Assembly (NCBI RefSeq): GCF_011301715.1
Contig: NZ_CP049870.1
Coordinates: forward strand, 1,054,001-1,118,000
Direction: 5' to 3'
Source of the DNA: Sphingomonas sp. HDW15A
GTDB taxonomy: Bacteria > Pseudomonadota > Alphaproteobacteria > Sphingomonadales > Sphingomonadaceae
Length of the DNA stretch: 64,000 nt
The translations under genes were made by a program, and so were the position numbers. Below, piece by piece: positions 57,057 through 64,000 of this stretch. Numbering within the stretch: position 1 is the first letter of the stretch; the number at the start of each line of letters is the position of its first letter. The notes under the pieces were generated by a model. That model was not told the origin of the DNA. It ran no database searches and saw nothing but the letters and a program-made list of their open reading frames with translations.

Positions 57057-58990
57057 ATGACCGTTACCGCAACCGGCACTGCAGAAATCGACACGCCGTT
57101 CAACGACACGCACGCGCATGGGCCGATCGGCAAGCTGATGATCGGCGCGATCGGCATCGTTTACGGCGATATCGGCACCTCGCCGATCTACGCTTTTCGC
57201 GAAACCTTTGCCGGCCATCACGTTCTCGCCCCCGACGCGCTGCATATCTATGGCATTTTGAGCCTCATCTTTTGGTCGATGATGATCATCGTGACGCTGA
57301 AATATGTCATGATCATCATGCGCGCCGACAACAAGGGGGAGGGCGGAAGCCTCGCCCTGCTCGCGCTCATCAACCGTTCCTCGCCCGACAAGAAGCGCTG
57401 GACAGCCGGGATTATCATGCTCGGCGTATTCGCGACGGCGCTGTTCTACGGCGACTCGATGATCACCCCGGCCATCTCGGTTTTGTCGGCAGTGGAAGGC
57501 CTCACGACGGTGAATCCCGCATTTCAAAGTTGGGTCATTCCGCTGGCGATCGGCATCCTCATCGGCCTGTTCGCGATCCAGAAGCGGGGCACGGCGCGTG
57601 TCGGCCTGATGTTCGGTCCGGTTATGATGATCTACTTCGTGACCCTCGCGGTGCTCGGCGCAATGCATATCTTTGCCCATCCGCAGGTCATCCTGGCGAT
57701 GTTCAACCCGCTGAACGCCGCCAATTTCTTTTACCAGGAGCCAGTTCGCGCCTTCATAGCGATGGGCTCGGTCGTCCTCGCAGTAACGGGTGCCGAGGCG
57801 CTTTACGCGGACATGGGGCATTTCGGCCGCCGCCCAATCAAATACGCCTGGATCCTGTTCGTCATGCCGGCGCTGCTCATCAATTACATGGGACAGGGCG
57901 CGATGCTCCTCGCACAAAGCCCGGAGCAGGCGCTGCTCACCGTCAAGAACCCGTTTTTCTTTCTCGCTCCGGAAATGCTGCGGCTGCCGCTCGTGATCCT
58001 CGCCACCATGGCAACGATCATTGCCAGCCAGGCGGTAATATCCGGAGCTTTTTCGGTCACCCAGCAAGCGATCCAGCTTGGTTTCATTCCACGCCTCAGA
58101 ATTCTCCACACCAGCGAGACAGCTGCTGGCCAGATATACATTCCGCTAATCAACTGGGCGCTACTGACAATGGTCATCCTGCTTGTGCTGATGTTCCAGT
58201 CTTCGTCCAACCTGGCGGCAGCCTACGGCATAGCCGTCACCGGCGCGATGGCGATCGACACGGTCCTGATCGGCGTGGTCTTCTTCAGTCTGTGGAAGTG
58301 GCCTCTGTGGAAGTCGATCCCGCTTCTTGCGATCTTCGCGTTCATCGATATCGCATATTTCGGTGCGAACCTGCTCAAGGTTCCGGCTGGCGGCTGGTTC
58401 CCGCTGCTGGTCGGTGCGATCATCTTCACCTTCCTCACCACTTGGGCCGCCGGCCGCAAGCTTATGCTTGACCGCATGAAGGAAGCGGCGCTTCCGATCG
58501 AGGTTTTCATCAAGTCGGCGTCTTCAAGCGCATCGCGAGTCCCCGGAACCGCCGTGTTCATGACGAGCTCGGCCAAGGGTGTGCCCCATGCGCTGCTTCA
58601 CAACCTCAAGCACAACAAGGTCCTTCACGAGAGGATCTTCTTGCTCACCGTGAAGATCGAAGACGTACCTTACGTCCCCCTGAGGCACGGGTCGAAACGA
58701 AAGATTATGACAACGGCTTCTACCGCATCGTCATTCGCTACGGCTTCATGGAAGAAATCAACGTTCCGCGCGAATTGTCGGGGATCCAGACTTGCGGCGA
58801 AAGCTGCAAGATGATGAACACCAGCTTCTTCCTTTCGCGACAGACGTTGCTGCCCTCGGCCAAGCCGGGAATGGCGATCTGGCGTGAGCGGCTGTTCTCC
58901 TGGATGCTCCGCAACGCGGAAAGCGCGATGGAATTCTTCAAGCTGCCCAGCAATCGCGTCGTCGAACTTGGAAGCCAGGTGGAAATCTGA
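57057..58990 (+). pseudogene. kup: Potassium transporter Kup (frame broken by one base)
   Basis: From ATG 57057, twelve membrane helices read normally ([20 protein letters not shown] is the family signature; [20 protein letters not shown]). In the cytosolic C-terminal domain, frame is lost in the five-C run at 58676-58680. One extra C continues it as [20 protein letters not shown] to the stop at 58990, giving 644 aa, the normal Kup length. It takes up potassium with protons. As given, the product would lose the last 100 residues and gain a foreign tail. The start follows weak upstream signals. Confidence 0.92.
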
Positions 58991-59022
58991 ACCTTTGGCC
59001 GCGGTTCGCCGTTCAGCGCGCC

Positions 59023-59589
59023 ATGAACGAATTCCTCAACTTCGCCGCTCCGGCGATGATCATTCTCGGAGCGTTGCTAACCGCCTCCAACCTCGGCGCC
59101 AAGATAACCGGGGTCGGCTTCATCGCCTTCACCGCCGGATCGCTCCTTTGGATGGCGATCGGGCTTCTCGACGGCCCATCCAGCCTCGTCTGGCAGAATA
59201 TCATTCTGACCTTGCTTAACGCCTTCGGCATCTGGCGCTGGCTCGGGCGACAACGCCAGTTCGAGAAGGGCGGGAAGGGCGCTGCCGCAGCGAGCGAAGA
59301 TCAGCCCAGCGAAACCCTTTTCCCGGCGAGTGCGCTCAGCAGCGGTGAAATCGTTGGTGCGTCGGGCACTTCCCTCGGCACCGCAGTCGATGCGATGATC
59401 GGCTGCGATAGCGGCCGCGTCGCTTACGTCGTCGTTGCGGAAGGCGGGGTCGGCGGGGTCGGCGAAGTCCTTCACTGCGTGGACTGGCGCCATATCCGAA
59501 AGCGCAACGAGGGGTTCCTCTGCATGCTTGATCAAACGACGTTCCACGGCCTTCCGACGATCGAGCGCGACCATTGGCCGGCGCGTTAA
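59023..59589 (+). CDS. Membrane-anchored PRC-barrel protein
   Basis: A 188-aa protein with two to three N-terminal helices (FAAPAMIILGALLTASNLGA, GFIAFTAGSLLWMAIGLLDG). A linker leads to a PRC-barrel-like domain (FPASALSSGEIVGASGTSLG, GRVAYVVVAEGGVGGVGEVL, HCVDWRHIR). PRC barrels commonly mediate protein or RNA interactions. Function unknown. It follows kup by 32 bp, and the next start lies inside its 3' end. Confidence 0.83.
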   Translation: MNEFLNFAAPAMIILGALLTASNLGAKITGVGFIAFTAGSLLWMAIGLLDGPSSLVWQNIILTLLNAFGIWRWLGRQRQFEKGGKGAAAASEDQPSETLFPASALSSGEIVGASGTSLGTAVDAMIGCDSGRVAYVVVAEGGVGGVGEVLHCVDWRHIRKRNEGFLCMLDQTTFHGLPTIERDHWPAR

Positions 59590-60079
59590 TCGTCACTGCA
59601 GAATTCGGGCCTCAAGATTTCGCCTGGTTCGACCGCCAGCGGCGTGAGCATTTCCCGCCCGAGCGCAACCAGCTTGCCGCGCATCTCACCCTGTTTCACG
59701 CACTTCCCCATCGGCCTTCGAGGAAGCGAAATCGAGGCTGTCATCAGCTTCCCGCCAAGTCGCGCCGAAAGCGACCGTTTCCGGCTTGATAAACTTAGGG
59801 GGCGGGGTCGCCTACCGCATTCAATCGCCGCAACTGGAAGCCATTCGCGAGGACCTTGCCGAGGCCTTTCACGGGCTGCTCAGCGCCCAGGACAGCGCCG
59901 GTTGGCGGCCGCACGTCACCATCCAGAACAAGGTCGCGCCCAAGGTCGCAAAGGCGCTGCTCGAGCAAATTGGAAATGACTTCGTCCCGCGACCCGTTCA
60001 GGTTGCCGGCCTGGCGATTCACGAATATCTCGGCGGGCCTTGGGCGCCGATCTCGCGCTGGCAGTTCGCTATTAGGTGA
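59574..60079 (+). pseudogene. 2'-5' RNA ligase / cyclic phosphodiesterase-like protein (frame broken by one base)
   Basis: TTG start at 59574 inside the 3' end of the PRC-barrel gene. It carries the first HxT motif in LAAHLTLFHALP; frame is then lost in the CCCC at 59706-59709. One extra C gives PPSAFEEAKSRL and continues to the second motif WRPHVTIQNKVAPKVA and the stop at 60079: 168 aa, normal for this two-histidine superfamily (ThpR/LigT type), which hydrolyses or forms 2'-5' or cyclic phosphodiesters. Its 3' end overlaps convergent DUF3775 by eight bases. Confidence 0.86.
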
Positions 60080-60482
60080 GGTCGCCGATTCCGTCGCAAC
60101 TGAGGTCGAACGCCGCCAATCCCTGCTCCAGCACGGAGGCCATCATCGGCATCTCCAGCAGCTCGTCGATCTGGTTGTTCTCCTCGCCCGCTGCTTCGAG
60201 CGCCTCGTCCCAGTCCGAAGCCTCATACGTGCCCTGGCCGACCCAGCAAAAGGCCAGCACTTCGGCCAACTGGTCGTCGGCGAGATCGTCGAGGATTCCG
60301 CGAAGTTCTTCCTCGACACTGCTGTTGATGTCGTCGTCCAGAACGGAAAGCACCTCTTCACCGGTGTCGTCGACATTGTCGGGTTCTTCGTCGTCACCGT
60401 AGTTGCTCGGAACTTGCGCCTCATATTCGCGTGCCCGAAGGACGATCCGGCACAAGGTTTCAAGCGGTGTCGACGGTTCCAT
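60072..60482 (-). CDS. DUF3775 protein
   Basis: A 136-aa acidic protein. TPLETLCRIVLRAREYEAQV with the following acidic stretch (GDDEEPDNVDDTGEE) and DQLAEVLAFCWVGQGTY match DUF3775, a family common in alphaproteobacteria and without known function. No membrane segment. The ATG at 60482 follows GAGGAACTC; the frame upstream to 60620 is not used. Confidence 0.87.
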   Translation of the reverse strand: MEPSTPLETLCRIVLRAREYEAQVPSNYGDDEEPDNVDDTGEEVLSVLDDDINSSVEEELRGILDDLADDQLAEVLAFCWVGQGTYEASDWDEALEAAGEENNQIDELLEMPMMASVLEQGLAAFDLSCDGIGDLT

Positions 60483-60623
60483 GAGTTCCTCGTTTCTGCT
60501 TCCGGCACAACGAGGGTGACTGGTGGCGGTTCCCACGACAAACGCGCGTTGACCGGTGGCACTGGCCTGCCTATATGCCCGCCCGCCGGACGTCCAGAGC
60601 GGCAAGCCTGGATCGCTCATTGG

Positions 60624-60700
60624 GGCGGAGTAGCTCAGCTGGTTAGAGCAGCGGAATCATAATCCGCGTGTCGGGGGTTCGAGTCCCTCCTCCGCTACCA
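60624..60700 (+). tRNA. tRNA-Met (CAT), elongator type
   Basis: A 77-base cloverleaf: acceptor GGCGGAG with CTCCGCT, D-arm TAGCTCAGCTGGTTAGAGC, anticodon stem-loop GCGGA-ATCATAA-TCCGC giving CAT, T-arm GGGGGTTCGAGTCCCTC, and encoded CCA. It has a paired acceptor end, so it is not the initiator. Elongator Met is favoured by overall sequence, but a tRNA-Ile with modified CAT cannot be fully excluded by eye. Confidence 0.93.
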
Positions 60701-60704
60701 AAAT

Positions 60705-60733
60705 TTGACACTGTATTGGTGTAATAATACACC
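60705..60733 (+). promoter_or_regulatory. Promoter with overlapping dyads before the serine hydrolase gene
   Basis: TTGACA (60705-60710), a perfect -35 hexamer, is followed by TGTATT (60712-60717) and AATACA (60726-60731), an inverted pair. Overlapping these is GGTGTA-ATAA-TACACC (60718-60733), a perfect 6-bp dyad lying where RNA polymerase would bind. This is the layout of a repressor operator of the GntR/YtrA or BlaI/MecI kind. It begins five bases after tRNA-Met. No regulator gene is adjacent. Confidence 0.6.
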
Positions 60734-60757
60734 GATCTCCCTAACAGGAGGTCGCCT

Positions 60758-62410
60758 ATGTCTCGTCATTTTCTCGCCGCATCGCTGCTTGCAGGTGTTT
60801 CCACCGCGTCGTGGGCGCTGCCCGCCGACTTCAAGGCCAATGCGGACAAGATCGTCGCAATGGCCTCCACGCCGGACGGTCCCGGTTACGCGGTGGTGAT
60901 TACGGAAAACGGGAAGACGGTCTATCGCAACGAGCGGGGCTTCGCGAACATTGAAAGCAAGGTGCCGATTTCCCCCGCCACTTCGTTCCGCTTCGCGTCG
61001 ATCACCAAACAGTTCACCGCCGCAGCCATCATGAAGCTGGTCGACCAGGGTAAGATCTCCCTGGACGATCCGGTGACCAAGTACTTGCCCGATTACCCCG
61101 GCCCCGGCGGGGCTGCTACCGTCCGGCAGTTGCTCAACCACACCTCGGGCATCATGCCCTACACCCAAATCCCCAGTTGGGTGGCGAAAGCGGACTCGGG
61201 GGCAAGCGCGACGACCCAGAGCCTGATCGATGAGTTCAAGGCGGTTCCGCTCCAGTTCAAGCCGGGCGAACAATATTCGTACAACAACAGCGGCTATGTC
61301 CTTCTTGGAGCAATCCTAGAGAAACTAACCGGCAAGAGCTGGGACGAAGCAATCGTCTCCACCGTGACTGGTCCGCTAGGCCTCAAGTCCATCATGGCGG
61401 GCGTGCACGAACCTGAAGTGAAGGCAATGGCTGTCGGCTATACCGACGAAGAGGGCAAGACGCTGCCGGCGCCGGCTATCCATATGAGCAACCCGCACGC
61501 CGCCGGCGCTCTGATCGGCACTGCGGACGACCTGGTGCGATGGGGTAATGCCTTGCACGGAGGCAAGGTGCTTTCGCCCGCCAGCTATGCGCTGATGACG
61601 AGCGCGCAGAAGCTCAAGAATGGAGAGAGCATCCCGTACGGATTCGGCCTCGCACCGAGCGATGTTCGCGGGCGCAAGACAATCGGCCACAACGGCAATA
61701 TCCATGGTTTCGCGACCGGCAGCATGTACGTTGTGGAACCGAAGATTTTCATCGTGGTCCTCGGAAACAGCGACGCGATGGTCGATGCTTCGACATTAGC
61801 CACTCGTCTGGCGGCCGTGGCAGTCGGCGATCCATTCCCCGAATTCACGGCCCGCCCGGTCGACAAGCAGGCGGTCACCGCCTTGCTCGGTTCTTACGCC
61901 CTGCCGGTGGGAGAGCGTCTGTTCTTCGAGCGGGGAGGCAAGCTCTACACGCGCCGCAGCGGCGGCGGAGAGCGGGAAGTCTTTCCGGCGGGCGACGACC
62001 GCTTCTTCTATGGAAGCGATGGGCTGACCTGGTTCGCCGTTCGAACGGGCACGGATGGGAAGAAGGTGATGGAGATGCATCATGATGGCGCAAGCCAGGC
62101 CGAACTGTCGACATGGGCCGGGCCAGTTCCAGCCGAAAAGGCGGCCGTGGTTCTGCCGGTCGACCTGCTCGACAGTTACGCCGGGTCCTATTCATCGCCA
62201 ATCGGCAATTTCCTGATCACCCGCAGTGAAGGCACGCTTTCAGTCAAGCTGGGGAACCAACCACTTATCGCGTTGAAGGCCGTCTCCATGACCGAATTCG
62301 AAGTTGCGCAGGTCGGCGCGAAGCTAACATTCGGACGGATCATCGCGGGCAAGGCCCAGACGATGACGTTGGACCAGAACGGGCAGTCCATTGAGGCCAA
62401 GCGACAGTAG
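60758..62410 (+). CDS. Secreted serine hydrolase, beta-lactamase/class C-like family
   Basis: A 550-aa protein with a signal peptide (LAASLLAGVSTASWALPADF). The penicillin-binding/class C fold has the SxxK nucleophile in FRFASITKQFTAAAIMK, YxN in YSYNNSGYVLLG, and a KTG-equivalent near GRKTIGHNGNIHG. The C-terminal 180 residues form extra lipocalin-like beta domains (LLGSYALPVGERLFFERGGK; LLDSYAGSYSSPIGNF). Related enzymes are esterases, D-aminopeptidases or true beta-lactamases; the substrate cannot be told from sequence. Strong AGGAGGT five bases before the ATG, under the dyad promoter. Confidence 0.92.
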   Translation: MSRHFLAASLLAGVSTASWALPADFKANADKIVAMASTPDGPGYAVVITENGKTVYRNERGFANIESKVPISPATSFRFASITKQFTAAAIMKLVDQGKISLDDPVTKYLPDYPGPGGAATVRQLLNHTSGIMPYTQIPSWVAKADSGASATTQSLIDEFKAVPLQFKPGEQYSYNNSGYVLLGAILEKLTGKSWDEAIVSTVTGPLGLKSIMAGVHEPEVKAMAVGYTDEEGKTLPAPAIHMSNPHAAGALIGTADDLVRWGNALHGGKVLSPASYALMTSAQKLKNGESIPYGFGLAPSDVRGRKTIGHNGNIHGFATGSMYVVEPKIFIVVLGNSDAMVDASTLATRLAAVAVGDPFPEFTARPVDKQAVTALLGSYALPVGERLFFERGGKLYTRRSGGGEREVFPAGDDRFFYGSDGLTWFAVRTGTDGKKVMEMHHDGASQAELSTWAGPVPAEKAAVVLPVDLLDSYAGSYSSPIGNFLITRSEGTLSVKLGNQPLIALKAVSMTEFEVAQVGAKLTFGRIIAGKAQTMTLDQNGQSIEAKRQ

Positions 62411-62719
62411 TCCCCTAAAAGCAAAACGCCCGGGCCAAAAAGCCCGGGCGCCCTTGCGTGACGATTGCTCGTCAGCCCCCTTTGGAGTCTGAAGCGCCGG
62501 CTCTTAATCGGCTGCCTCAATTCCGCACGGATCCCTGAGACCGGGCGGTTGGGACGAATTAGGCTTGTCGCGCGCACCTTGTCACGACGCAAATTGCCGT
62601 TTCGCGCCCTTTTCGCCACCCATGTGGCGGCTCAGCAACGGTCGCGGCGGATTGCCTATCGGCAATGCCCTGACTAGGGAGAGCCTCCCTGCCGCGCCGC
62701 AACATGAAAGCTTAGAACC
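62411..62719. other. 309-bp stretch without a confident gene
   Basis: Between the serine hydrolase and proS. It holds the strong hairpin at 62427-62450. Apart from that I see no coding frame with a convincing start on either strand. A three-codon frame (ATG AAA GCT TAG, 62704-62715) ends four bases before the proS TTG and could influence its translation. A short RNA read leftward and ending at the hairpin is possible. Confidence 0.5.
62427..62450. terminator. Strong hairpin terminator, best oriented leftward
   Basis: CGCCCGGGC (62427-62435), a six-base loop and GCCCGGGCG (62442-62450) form a perfect 9-bp GC stem. Rightward, the serine hydrolase transcript would meet it 16 bases after the stop, but the tail is CCCTTGCG. 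Leftward, it is followed by TTTTGCTTTT, a proper T-tract. It may serve as a bidirectional terminator. Confidence 0.75.
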
Positions 62720-64000
62720 TTGCGCCTGTCCCGCTGTTTCCTGCCGGTCCTTAAGGAAAGCCCGACTGACGCCCAGATCGTCAGTCATAAGCTGATGCTC
62801 CGCGCCGGGCTCGTCCGCCAGACCGCTGCCGGCATCTACGCCTGGCTGCCGATCGGCTTTCGCGTCCTCCAGAAGATCGAGCAGATCGTCCGCGAGGAGC
62901 AGGACAAGGCGGGCGCCATCGAGCTTCTCATGCCCACACTACAGTCTGCAGACTTGTGGCGCCAATCGGGCCGCTACGACGCCTATGGGCCGGAAATGCT
63001 GCGCATCAAGGACCGTCACGAGCGCGAGATGCTCTACGGCCCGACCAACGAGGAAATGATCACTGCGCTCTTCCGCGACGACGTGAAGAGCTACCGCGAC
63101 CTCCCGCGCACACTCTACCACATCCAGTGGAAGTTTCGCGACGAGGTCCGCCCGCGCTTCGGCGTGATGCGTGGCCGCGAGTTCCTGATGAAGGACGCCT
63201 ACAGCTTCGACCTCGACGAGGCCGGCGCACGCCAGAGCTACTACACGCAAATGCTGGCCTATCTACGAACTTTCCAGCGCATGGGCATCCAAGCCGTGCC
63301 GATGAAGGCGGCCTCCGGCCCCATCGGTGGCGATCTTAGCCACGAATTCATCGTCCTTGCGCCCACCGGTGAGAGCGAGGTCTTCTACGACGCGGCCTTC
63401 GACGAGTTCGACTGGGCACAGCCGGGCCTCCGCTACGACGACCCCGCCGGACTTGAGAAACTGTTCCAGCAGGTGACCGCAACATATTCTGCGACCGACG
63501 AAACCCATGACGAGGCGCGCTGGGCCGAGGTCGCCGAAGGCCGCCGACGCACCGGTCGCGGAATCGAGGTCGGGCACATCTTCTATTTCGGCAAGAAATA
63601 TTCGGAATCGATGGGTCTCAAGGTTTCCGGCCCCGACGGATCGATGGTGACCCCGGAGATGGGCAGCTACGGAATAGGCGTCTCGCGGCTTGTCGGCGCA
63701 ATCATCGAGGCGAGCCACGACGACAATGGCATCATCTGGCCGGACGCGGTCGCGCCGTGGAAGGTCGGGATCGTCACCATGCGCGGCGACGATGCCCCGT
63801 CCATCGCCGCGGCCGAGGAACTTTACTCCAGGCTCACTGAAGCCGATGTCGACGTGCTCTACGACGACCGCGACGAGCGCGGCGGCGTCAAGCTCGGTTC
63901 GATGGACCTCATCGGCCTGCCCTGGCAGGTAATCATCGGCCCGCGCGGGCTCGAAAAGGGCGTCGTCGAACTCAAGAACCGCAAGACCGGCGAGCGCGAG
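62720..64000 (+). CDS. proS: Proline--tRNA ligase, short type (3' end outside window)
   Basis: 427 codons are visible, running off the edge. Class II motifs: motif 1 around [20 protein letters not shown], motif 2 in [28 protein letters not shown], and motif 3 in [15 protein letters not shown]. The editing insertion of the long bacterial type is nearly absent, giving an expected total of about 440 aa, the usual alphaproteobacterial form. The anticodon-binding domain begins around [13 protein letters not shown]. The start must be the TTG at 62720: the first residues ([12 protein letters not shown]) are conserved, and no ATG or GTG is available in frame before them. Confidence 0.95.
   Translation, partial: MRLSRCFLPVLKESPTDAQIVSHKLMLRAGLVRQTAAGIYAWLPIGFRVLQKIEQIVREEQDKAGAIELLMPTLQSADLWRQSGRYDAYGPEMLRIKDRHEREMLYGPTNEEMITALFRDDVKSYRDLPRTLYHIQWKFRDEVRPRFGVMRGREFLMKDAYSFDLDEAGARQSYYTQMLAYLRTFQRMGIQAVPMKAASGPIGGDLSHEFIVLAPTGESEVFYDAAFDEFDWAQPGLRYDDPAGLEKLFQQVTATYSATDETHDEARWAEVAEGRRRTGRGIEVGHIFYFGKKYSESMGLKVSGPDGSMVTPEMGSYGIGVSRLVGAIIEASHDDNGIIWPDAVAPWKVGIVTMRGDDAPSIAAAEELYSRLTEADVDVLYDDRDERGGVKLGSMDLIGLPWQVIIGPRGLEKGVVELKNRKTGERE

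Noticed and set aside
56954..58471. 505-codon plus-strand frame overlapping kup
   Set aside because: It is the out-of-frame shadow of kup; the kup frame carries the membrane helices and family signature.
62188..62619. Minus-strand frame beginning MAKRARNGNLRR
   Set aside because: Starts with GTG without a ribosome-binding site, runs through the terminator hairpin into antisense of the serine hydrolase, and resembles no family.

Overview
The window is one contiguous, GC-rich, gene-dense stretch of chromosome from an alphaproteobacterium, most likely a member of Sphingomonadales. The reasons are the mreBCD-mrdA-rodA cell-wall block, the clpP/clpX/lon/hup neighbourhood, a cytochrome c maturation block of the ccmC-D-E-F-G-H-I type, gatCAB, an alphaproteobacterial short-type ProRS, families such as DUF3775, and many 4-base ATGA/GTGA overlaps. 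I see no insertion sequence, prophage, CRISPR array or rRNA operon. The content is mostly housekeeping, with a few lineage-specific modules.

Layout. (1) 1-7.65 kb: 5' part of a CoxE-like VWA gene, a soluble chemotaxis-type receptor, metC-like lyase, MoxR ATPase, an uncharacterised protein, lipoprotein-type MsrA and acetyl-CoA synthetase. (2) 7.65-12.8 kb: an inorganic-carbon accumulation locus, dabB-dabA plus a PII-like protein, with a divergent LysR regulator. (3) 12.8-18.5 kb: tRNA-Lys and the rod-shape operon mreB-mreC-mreD-mrdA-rodA. (4) 18.6-25 kb: mutL, a 57-aa protein, a divergent ilvC, miaA, serB and a Sel1/SPOR protein. (5) 24.4-27.3 kb: ParA-like ATPase, C-terminal RHH-like protein and TPR/SPOR lipoprotein. 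(6) 27.3-37.8 kb: pyrB, ruvX, DUF3089 hydrolase, DUF4153 membrane protein, gatCAB, and an envelope operon (lipoprotein, M48 peptidase, lipoprotein). (7) 37.9-48.4 kb: tRNA-Leu, tig, a GT2 glycosyltransferase, clpP, a NUDIX-DUF47 fusion, pit, clpX, a CPBP-like membrane protein, lon and HU. (8) 48.4-56.9 kb: tRNA-Val, Crp/Fnr, HIT protein, tRNA-His, an amino-acid dehydrogenase, ccmCDEFGHI and alanine dehydrogenase. (9) 57-64 kb: kup, PRC-barrel protein, a 2'-5' RNA ligase-like protein, DUF3775, tRNA-Met, a secreted serine hydrolase with a dyad operator, and proS running off the end.

The genes form coherent functional sets: bicarbonate supply (dab) beside acetate activation (acs); cell elongation (mre/mrd/rod); protein folding and turnover (tig, clpP, clpX, lon); phosphate uptake (NUDIX-DUF47 plus Pit) inserted between clpP and clpX; and haem delivery to c-type cytochromes (ccm, with ccmA/ccmB not in this window).

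A quality warning applies to the whole window. Seven otherwise normal genes (LysR, ilvC, miaA, parA-like, pyrB, kup, 2'-5' ligase-like) are each broken by exactly one missing base inside a run of G or C. Restoring that base gives a full-length protein of family-typical length in every case. Several of these genes are normally indispensable, so I read this as systematic homopolymer under-calling rather than gene decay. They are labelled pseudogene only because the reading frame is broken as given.
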